Shown here one piece after another: positions 6,335 through 10,231 of a DNA stretch of 10,231 nt. Source of the DNA: Baffinella frigidus. Its lineage: Eukaryota > Cryptophyceae > Cryptomonadales > Baffinellaceae. Position 1 is the stretch's first letter, and every line of letters begins with the position of its first letter. The stretch spans positions 51,118 through 61,348 of the forward strand of contig MU646527.1 in the NCBI GenBank assembly GCA_026770585.1, read 5' to 3'. The notes beneath the pieces were generated by a model, which saw only the letters and a program-made list of their open reading frames with translations, had not been told where the DNA came from and ran no database searches. The translations under genes and the position numbers were made by a program.

Positions 6335-6368
6335 TACCGTAGGGTCCTAGGTACCGTAGGGTCCTAGG
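6335..6368 (+). repeat. 17-bp tandem duplication in the right arm
   Basis: TACCGTAGGGTCCTAGG occurs twice in succession (6335-6351, 6352-6368). It largely accounts for the extra length of the right arm of the 5377-6417 structure compared with the left arm. Confidence 0.85.
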
Positions 6369-6463
6369 TCTTATCGCTTAGGGGTTATTCGAATCCCCTT
6401 TGAAGTTCGCTGTGTGGACTAGGTGTCGTCAAGTTGCTGCTACGCTGTCAAAGACACCTCTGA

Positions 6464-6544
6464 TTGCTCCGATTGCAGATGGCCGAGTTTGGGGGCGGCA
6501 AGTGTGTTTTCCTCGACGACTCCTACACGGAGTGGCAGATATAG
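6464..6544 (+). CDS. Possible short exon or gene fragment, unidentified
   Basis: After TGATTGCTCCGATTGCAG (resembling a pyrimidine tract plus AG acceptor), an ATG at 6479 opens a frame to a TAG at 6542-6544. The peptide reads MAEFGGGKCVFLDDSYTE then WQI. It contains a GGGK-hydrophobic-DD pattern but matches no family I can name. The composition is less repetitive than the surroundings, which is the only positive evidence. It could equally be chance, since 21 codons is short. A telomere-like array begins 9 bases downstream. Confidence 0.2.
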   Translation: MLRLQMAEFGGGKCVFLDDSYTEWQI

Positions 6545-6552
6545 TGGGAGGT

Positions 6553-6670
6553 TAACCCTAAACCCTAAACCCTAAACCCTAAACTCTAACCTCTCACCCC
6601 GAAACTCTAAACTCCAAACCCTAAACCCTAAACCATAAACTCTCAACCATAAACCATAAGCCCTAAACCC
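6553..6670 (+). repeat. CCCTAAA telomere-like array
   Basis: Begins with about four perfect CCCTAAA units and decays into CTCTAAC, CCATAAA and CTCTCAA variants. The C-rich strand is on +. This is the last such array in the window. Confidence 0.9.
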
Positions 6671-6731
6671 GACACCCAGGCCGAAAACCCCGCCGAAAAG
6701 GTTTCCCTGTGAGCGTGTCGTCAAGGATGAT

Positions 6732-6858
6732 GTACAGGGGTACCTCGCTCATAAGAAACCGCCAGCCCCTAGCTAGGACCCTACCGTAGGCCTATGCCTA
6801 GCCCCCTATGGAAGTCCTAGGGGGGTGGGCGTTTCTTATGAGCGAGGTACCCCTGTAC
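6732..6858. mobile_element. H-family MITE, copy H1
   Basis: A 127-bp element with 28-bp perfect terminal inverted repeats starting GTACAGGGGTACCTCGCTCA and ending ATAAGAAAC. The inner region is rich in short palindromes (CCTACCGTAGG, CCTAGG). It has no coding capacity. Other members are at 7225, 7771 (half), 8081 (half), 9682 (half), 9752 and 9939. Confidence 0.93.
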
Positions 6859-6888
6859 CGGAGAGTCTCGAAGCAATCACCTGCACAG

Positions 6889-6968
6889 TATCCCTTAAGT
6901 GGCCAGTAGGCTCATACGCCCTACCGTAGGGCCCTAGGGCCTGCCTAGGACCTCTTGGCCGTCAAATT
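6889..6968 (+). mobile_element. T-family MITE, right end missing
   Basis: Starts with TATCCCTTAAGTGGCCAG, continues with the family interior (CTCATACGCCCTACCGTAGG, CTGCCTAGGACCTCTTGGCC, TCAAATT) and stops before the expected CACTTAAGGGATA end. CGGAGAGTCTCGA precedes it (6859-6871) and follows it (6969-6981), so the truncation coincides with a short direct repeat. Confidence 0.8.
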
Positions 6969-6994
6969 CGGAGAGTCTCGACACAAGAACCCGC

Positions 6995-7224
6995 ACCTTG
7001 GTCTCAGTGTGAGGCCGGGACGAGCTGCCCCTCGGGCCAATCCCTTAAGTGCCCATGCCATCAAATTTGAGGGCCAAGAGGTCCTAGGCAGGTCCTAGGG
7101 CCCTACGGTAGGGCGTATGAGCCTACTGGGCACTTAAGGGATAGGTCCACTGTAATCGGGGCAAGATCAATAGGTCGACTTCAATTGTGGTAAGCTCTTG
7201 TAAGGGGTGCACGAGCCTTGTGGA
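6995..7224 (+). repeat. Direct repeat unit 1 (occupied by a T element)
   Basis: Parallels 7352-7486. Both begin ACCTT, pass through GTGTGAG, CCGGGACGAGC, CTCGGGCCAA, ACTGT-ATCGGGG, TAGGTCG-CTTCAATTG and TGTAAGGGGTGCACGA, and end at GGAG. Unit 1 differs by holding T element 7041-7141; unit 2 is the empty site. H2 sits exactly between the two units. Confidence 0.85.
7041..7141 (-). mobile_element. T-family MITE, complete, 101 bp
   Basis: Ends are TCCCTTAAGTGCCCA and its complement. The interior in reverse orientation matches 7815-7919 closely. Comparison with the empty paralogous site at about 7390-7400 puts the boundaries at TCCC...GGGA. The left flank reads GGGCCAA rather than the usual ...TA, so no TA duplication is seen for this copy. 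Confidence 0.9.
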
Positions 7225-7351
7225 GTACAGGGGTACCTCGCTCATAAGAAAGCGCCCCCCCCTAGGACCCTACAGTAGGCCTATGCCTAGCTAGGGCCCT
7301 ATGGTGGTCCTATGGGGGGGGCTCTTTCTTATGAGCGAGGTACCCCTGTAC
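7225..7351. mobile_element. H-family MITE, copy H2
   Basis: 127 bp, with the same first 27 terminal bases as H1 on both ends and position 28 G on both arms instead of C. The interior has CCCTACAGTAGG and CCTATGGTGGTCCTATGGGG. It lies at the junction of two direct repeat units. Confidence 0.93.
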
Positions 7352-7486
7352 ACCTTCCCTCCGTGTGAGTCCGGGACGAGCCCGCCTCGGGCCAATTGGT
7401 CGACTGTCATCGGGGTAAGCTCCATAGGTCGCCTTCAATTGGGGTACTGTATGCTCATGTAAGGGGTGCACGATCCTTCTGGAGTA
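7352..7486 (+). repeat. Direct repeat unit 2 (empty site)
   Basis: Homologous to 6995-7224 but without a T element: GGGCCAATTGGTCGACTG here against GGGCCAA-[T]-TAGGTCCACTG in unit 1. It begins at the last base of H2 and ends in GGAGTA, the sequence that leads into H2 at the end of unit 1. Confidence 0.85.
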
Positions 7487-7569
7487 AACATCGGAACTCA
7501 GACCCAGGTTCTCAGGACCTCCACAGGGTCCTTGCGATGGGTCGACTGTGGGGCTCGAACCGAGAGTGA

Positions 7570-7651
7570 TCCACTTAGTGGGGTCCACTGCGGTCCACTT
7601 AGTGGGGTCTACTTATCTCCATAAGTGGCCGCGTGGCGCCATAAGTGGCCG
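7570..7651 (+). repeat. Two short tandem duplications
   Basis: TCCACTTAGTGGGGTC occurs at 7570-7585 and 7594-7609 (24-bp spacing), each containing the palindromic CCACTTAGTGG. CCATAAGTGGCCG follows at 7619-7631 and 7639-7651 (20-bp spacing). Nothing identifies a function. Confidence 0.8.
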
Positions 7652-7690
7652 AGCTGTCCAGGTTTAGCCAACTAGGAGGCTTGAACAGAC

Positions 7691-7855
7691 ATGTGGGTGA
7701 AAGTAGCTACTGGATCCGTTCGGGCTTTCGAGGACGCCTCGGATGACGAGAGCTCTGACGGCGAGCAGCTACATGGGTACCTCGCTCAAAAGAAACGACC
7801 ACCCCCCTTGTGGCTATCCCTTAAGTGGCCAGTAGGCGCATACGCCCTACCGTAG
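7691..7855 (+). CDS. Small open frame with acidic patch running into MITEs
   Basis: An ATG at 7691 opens a 54-codon frame ending at TAG 7853-7855. The first 27 or so residues carry a Ser/Asp/Glu patch (FEDASDDESSDGEQ) reminiscent of casein-kinase-2-type acidic linkers in eukaryotic proteins. The remainder is encoded by the H3 fragment and the start of T element 7815-7919, giving LHGYLAQKKRPPPLW and so on. If real, it is a gene fragment or a transcript exon extended by MITE sequence. I recognise no family and the chance of a random frame is high. Confidence 0.25.
   Translation: MWVKVATGSVRAFEDASDDESSDGEQLHGYLAQKKRPPPLWLSLKWPVGAYALP
7771..7806 (+). mobile_element. H-family MITE, left half only (H3)
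   Basis: ACATGGGTACCTCGCTCAAA and AGAAACGACCACCCCCC correspond to the left H terminus with a few changes. No right half follows. T element 7815-7919 begins 9 bases downstream. Confidence 0.8.
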
Positions 7856-7919
7856 GGCCCTAGGACCTGCCTAGGACCTCTTGGCCCGCAAATTTGGGGG
7901 CCTGGCCACTTAAGGGATA
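7815..7919 (+). mobile_element. T-family MITE, complete, 105 bp
   Basis: Perfect 18-bp ends TATCCCTTAAGTGGCCAG on both sides. The interior contains GCATACGCCCTACCGTAGGG, CCTAGGACCTGCCTAGGACC and TCTTGGCCCGCAAATTTGGG. TA at both outer edges is compatible with a TA target duplication. Flanks GTGGC on the left and CGTCT on the right are the same as at the 1,125-bp element (8173-9297). Confidence 0.93.
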
Positions 7920-7992
7920 CGTCTCGAGTTAGTGAATTCACTGTAAAATCAGTGAATTTGTGAAACGCGTGCGGTGTGCGGTCCTTAAATTC

Positions 7993-8021
7993 AAGGCCCG
8001 CGGAAGCGGTGGATGTGGACC
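7993..8021 (+). repeat. 29-bp direct repeat, copy 1
   Basis: AAGGCCCGCGGAAGCGGTGG plus ATGTGGACC recurs at 9719-9747 with two differences. Both copies lie shortly downstream of an H fragment plus T-type ends, supporting duplication of a larger composite. Confidence 0.85.
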
Positions 8022-8080
8022 TGAAACAATCTAGTACAATCAAGACACGCGCTCAACTCGGTCGCTGTGCTTTCCTTCAT

Positions 8081-8172
8081 TACAGGGGCACCTCACTCAT
8101 AAGAAACCGCCGCCCCCTAGGACCCTACAGTAGGCCCATGCCTAGCTAGGGCCATATGGCAGTCCTAGTGGC
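8081..8172 (+). mobile_element. H-family MITE interrupted on the right (H4)
   Basis: TACAGGGGCACCTCACTCAT plus AAGAAACCGCC is the left H terminus with two substitutions. The H interior follows (CCCTACAGTAGG, CCATGCCTAGCTAGGGCC, AGTCCTAG) up to 8172, where the 1,125-bp T-ended element starts. The missing right terminus may be the orphan one at 9682-9713. Confidence 0.85.
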
Positions 8173-8330
8173 TATCCCTTAAGTGACCAACGGGGGGAAA
8201 ATCGCCCGCGGCGGAGTGAAACGAACAATAAAGAAAAAACCGACCCAATCTCGCGCCTGGGCTTCGACACGAGGGTGGAGGGGAGGGCGGGGGCTTCCAG
8301 GGCCAGTTTAGATCGCACCGATCGTCCAGA

Positions 8331-9166
8331 ATGGCGAGGAACGGTGCCTCTGCGCGTGCTGACAGCGGCAGCGGTCGTTGGGGGGCGGCTGAGGAGGGGG
8401 TCGGTTGTGCATCGGCTGCCAGCAGGGGGGAGGTCTGGATCTCGGGGATGGATGGGGAAGGGGCAGCCCCTGGCGGGTCGGTGGAGGAAGAGGAGGAGGA
8501 TGCGGGGGCTTCAGCGGGCAAAAAACGTCCGAAACTGGCGAATCCGGGCACGGGCGCTGCGTTCGATTTCCAGTCCCCATCGCTTCTTGGAGGGGCAGGG
8601 CGGGGGGAGGGTCCTAGCTCTGCCTCAGTCGGGTTCCCCAGATCTGTGGGGGAGGCCATCCTGCCAGCAGGATGCGCAGCGCGCGCGATGGGCGGTCAGC
8701 ACGGGCGCGATTTGCACATTTCTGGTGAGAAGGTCGCCATCGACGAAATGATGCTGAAATGATGCTCACCTCCGCAGATCGCGACACTTTCTTCACGAAA
8801 AAGCCGCCGACCATCGGCCTCAATGTGCACAGCTTCTCTCACTACAACGCTGTATGCGGTGGGGCCGAGATAGAAGTAAGACGTGCAAATCGAGGGATTG
8901 CCCTGTAGGAGGGGCAAATGGTGCATGTTGCTGGCTTGCAAGTGAACTTCGCGTACTCCGATCGCTATCAAATTTTTGCACGGTGCTGCCACATGGTACC
9001 CACTGCCTTCCCGAGCACTCGTGCCCCGGCTGCTGTGACTATTCGGGCTCCATGGTGCCGAACGCTACTTTCTTTCCCAATGTACCAACATGCGCAGTGC
9101 AGCAAAATAATTCTAGGAGTACTTGCCGACGGAGTATCGATGAGAAATTTTGTAGGCATCTGCTAG
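8331..9166 (+). pseudogene. Degraded piggyBac-like (DDE_Tnp_1_7) transposase
   Basis: An ATG at 8331 opens 143 codons with an acidic N-terminal patch (GGSVEEEEEDAG) and a basic nuclear-localisation-like KKRPK, ending in EKVAIDEMM. An 11-bp tandem duplication (8745-8755 and 8756-8766) shifts the frame. The continuation from 8762 reads TSADRDTFFTKKPPTIGLN through GGAEIEVRR to a TAG, then carries on in the same frame to 9166 with PAAVTIRAPW and ADGVSMRNFVGIC. From my memory of the family, VDE..M, xKKPxxxG, an acidic end of that block, LRL..PW, and a G-hydrophobic-x-F-x-G motif 26 residues after PW recur in piggyBac transposases. The expected second catalytic Asp, ten residues after that Trp, is Tyr (codon 9083-9085). 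Much of the usual length (500 residues or more) is missing, including a C-terminal Cys-rich domain. The assignment is an inference from motif order and spacing. Confidence 0.45.
8745..8766 (+). repeat. 11-bp tandem duplication causing a frameshift
   Basis: GAAATGATGCT occurs twice in immediate succession. The duplication creates a TGA (8760-8762) in the upstream frame. With a single copy, the two halves of the transposase-like frame would be continuous across the IDEMM motif. Confidence 0.85.
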
Positions 9167-9297
9167 GAGGCACTAGGAGGTGATTGCCGCTTTTATATGC
9201 CTAATTCTGCCTGCGTTAGGCCCCTCTAGAGCGCGAAAAAAGCTTGTCTGAGCCGCGGGCGATTTCCCCCCCGTTTTCGCTGGTCACTTAAGGGATA

Positions 9298-9681
9298 CGT
9301 CTGGGCCGAAAATAAAAAAAACAGTGAATTCACTTGTTCAAAAATCCCGTTTTTTGTGGTTGGGGGAAGTGCCGAAAAGGGCAGCAACGAGGGAGGGGGA
9401 GGGGGATGCATGCCCAATCAATGCCATGAGCCGCTTGGAAGATGCGCTGTCGGGGGGCTCCCGAGTTGAGCCTGGGCCTAGCGCCCGCATCGCGGCCAGC
9501 AGCGCTCTTGCTGGTTCCATCGCTTTGTGGACCTTTGGACGGACCGCGTTTTGGAGCTGTTGGGCCTGCTGAGAATCTTGCTGGCCCTGGGTACCGCGCA
9601 AAGGAAGCTACATACTGGCTTGGCATCGTGGTGGGTCCGCGCTCGACCTCAACCGCTCCAGTCCAAGACCATCCAGGGGAG
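9298..9681. other. Stretch without supported gene
   Basis: Begins with CGTCT and soon has the palindrome AGTGAATTCACT (9323-9334), both also present after the T element at 7815-7919. The remaining GC-rich sequence is open in several frames on both strands (9324-9714 plus, 9226-9626 minus). One minus-strand frame (9338-9601) is Gln/Ala-rich (QQDSQQAQQLQNA). No frame contains a family motif I can name, and overlapping openness reflects composition. Confidence 0.45.
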
Positions 9682-9713
9682 GTGGCGTTTCTTATGAGCG
9701 AGGTACCCCTGTA
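9682..9713 (-). mobile_element. H-family MITE, right terminus only (H5)
   Basis: GTGGCGTTTCTTATGAGCGA plus GGTACCCCTGTA is an intact H terminus lacking its partner. It may pair with the left half at 8081-8172 as one H element split by about 1.5 kb containing the T-ended transposon. Confidence 0.8.
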
Positions 9714-9718
9714 AATCT

Positions 9719-9747
9719 AAGGCCCGCAGAAGCGGTGGGTGTGGACC
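9719..9747 (+). repeat. 29-bp direct repeat, copy 2
   Basis: Matches 7993-8021 with two differences. It lies between H5 and H6. Confidence 0.85.
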
Positions 9748-9751
9748 GTCG

Positions 9752-9861
9752 GTACAGGGGTACCTCGCTCATAAGAAAACGCCCCCCCCCTAGGACCCTA
9801 CAGTAGGGCCCTATGGGGGTCCCTAGGGGGAAGCGTTTTCTTATGAGCGAGGTACCCCTGT
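9752..9861. mobile_element. H-family MITE, copy H6
   Basis: About 110 bp. The left end starts GTACAGGGGTACCTCGCTCA and the right end is its complement, except that the last two bases are not kept (CCCCTGTGG). Position 28 is A on both arms. The interior is shortened (CCTACAGTAGGGCCCTATGG). Confidence 0.93.
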
Positions 9862-9938
9862 GGGGAGAACGCGGAAGCTGCGACCGCACTCTGTGCATGA
9901 CTCTCAGAGTCGGGCGATTCTCGGACCCTGATTGACCG

Positions 9939-10060
9939 GTACAGGGGTACCTCGCTCATAAGAAACAGAACCCCCATAGGACCACCATAGGGCCCTAGGC
10001 ATAGGCCTACTGTAGGGTCCTAGGGGGGCGCAGTTTCTTATGAACGAGGTACCCTGGTAC
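9939..10060 (-). mobile_element. H-family MITE, copy H7 (inverted interior)
   Basis: 122 bp. The terminal repeats match with a few changes on the right (CCAGGG, GTTCAT). The interior reads in the opposite direction to H2: its reverse complement gives CTAGGACCCTACAGTAGGCC and CCTATGGTGGTCCTATGGGG. Position 28 is C on both arms. Confidence 0.92.
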
Positions 10061-10106
10061 ATGACACATCCCAGCCTCTTCCGCATTCGCCTTTGCTGCC
10101 CCGTCA

Positions 10107-10145
10107 CCCCCCCCCCCGAGAGTCACTTTACTGGTCTCGATTCGA

Positions 10146-10176
<31 letters not shown>

Positions 10177-10231
10177 CGCACTCGTCCTAGACTCCGTTTT
10201 CGCCCCCCCCCCCCCCCCCCCCCCCCCCCCC
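10107..10231. repeat. Poly-C runs at the window end
   Basis: C11 (10107-10117), C29 (10146-10174) and C29 (10203-10231) are separated by short unremarkable sequence, and the window stops inside the last run. Long pure C/G homopolymers at a contig edge are typical of base-calling or assembly artefacts, so this end should be treated as unreliable. Confidence 0.8.

Larger units (their letters stand above)
5377..6417. mobile_element. 1,041-bp structure with ~150-bp terminal inverted repeats
   Basis: The left arm (5377-5524) begins CCACACAGCGGACTGAAGGG. It matches the reverse complement of the right arm (6254-6417), which ends CGCTGTGTGG. Shared landmarks are CCCTAAGCGAT, CCTACGGTAGGCAACCCGTA, a small hairpin, and GAAAATCCCTTCGTA against TACGACGGGATTTTC. 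The right arm is longer mainly through a 17-bp tandem duplication (6335-6368). The interior contains MITE E2, a hairpin and half a T element, with no transposase frame. It may be a non-autonomous DNA transposon with long inverted ends or a local inverted duplication. Confidence 0.75.
8173..9297 (+). mobile_element. 1,125-bp DNA transposon with T-type ends and decayed transposase
   Basis: The left end TATCCCTTAAGTGACCA, then CGGGGGGAAAATCGCCCGCGGC, matches the reverse complement of the right end TATCCCTTAAGTGACCA, then CGGGGGGGAAATCGCCCGCGGC. A short insertion lies between the two blocks on the right, giving inverted repeats of roughly 40-46 bp. The first 13 bases are those of the T MITEs. The element is flanked by TA on both sides. 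It is GC-rich inside and holds a broken plus-strand frame resembling a piggyBac-type transposase (8331-9166). It is a plausible relative of the autonomous source of the T family, though too short and broken to be active itself. Confidence 0.8.

Noticed and set aside
7545-7575. tRNA-like B box on the minus strand (GGTTCGAGCCCC)
   Set aside because: The bases flanking the loop (TCTCG and CCCCA) do not form a T stem, and no acceptor or anticodon arm could be found.
7310-7588. 92-codon minus-strand frame
   Set aside because: Its C-terminal part is MITE H2 sequence, and the rest is a repeat unit also found at 6995-7224, where the frame is broken.
8173-8188. TTAA in the T ends as a piggyBac target duplication
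   Set aside because: The bases outside TTAA (TATCCC) are conserved in nearly all copies, so TTAA is part of the terminus, not a duplicated target.
8165-8659. 164-codon minus-strand frame rich in Pro, Ser and Ala
   Set aside because: It overlaps the transposon's left inverted repeat and lies antisense to the transposase-like frame; its openness follows from high GC content.
9226-9714. Several overlapping open frames on both strands, including a Gln-rich one
   Set aside because: Mutually overlapping frames without family motifs, one of which runs into H5; none can be preferred.

Overview
This window looks like non-coding, repeat-dense eukaryotic nuclear DNA, probably subtelomeric or otherwise heterochromatic, from a protist or alga. 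Its 7-bp C-rich arrays (CCCTAAA, CCCCAAA, CCCTACA) are variants of the TTTAGGG-type telomere repeat used by plants, many algae and dinoflagellates. No bacterial-style operon, rRNA, tRNA, CRISPR array or intact gene can be supported. From memory only, the peptides the H repeats would encode (FLMSEVPLY, YRGTSLIRN) recur in predicted proteins of algal or dinoflagellate genomes, so a dinoflagellate is a tentative guess.

Layout. 1-870: telomere-like arrays and a duplicated 77-bp block. 871-4090: a large mosaic. One arm of a long inverted repeat (871-1216) reappears reversed at 3758-4086. Between them lie a 210-bp foldback MITE (E1, 1609-1818), a 139-bp foldback element (F1, 2222-2360), a run of hairpins (2407-2625), further C-rich arrays, and a locus where 34-bp and 25-bp units are expanded in tandem (3419-3702) but single-copy at 1482-1608. 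4099-4853: the longest telomere-like arrays, bracketed by a 41-bp direct repeat. 4860-6417: second copies of E and F, a T-type element, and a 1,041-bp structure with terminal inverted arms of about 150 bp.

6420-10060: a field of two short inverted-repeat families. H is about 110-127 bp, with terminal repeat GTACAGGGGTACCTCGCTCA... T has terminal repeat TATCCCTTAAGTG... Among them sits a 1,125-bp element (8173-9297) with T-type ends. It carries a broken reading frame that resembles a piggyBac-type (DDE_Tnp_1_7) transposase, disrupted by an 11-bp tandem duplication and an in-frame stop. It is the only plausible protein-coding relic of note and may be a decayed relative of whatever mobilised the T family. 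The window ends in two 29-base poly-C runs that look like a sequencing or assembly artefact.

Most interesting pattern: in several unrelated foldback families (E, F, H, T), copies differ from one another in the arms, yet the two arms of each copy usually still match. Changes are compensated across the palindrome. This implies arm-to-arm homogenisation (hairpin or palindrome-templated repair) or selection for the hairpin, acting across families.
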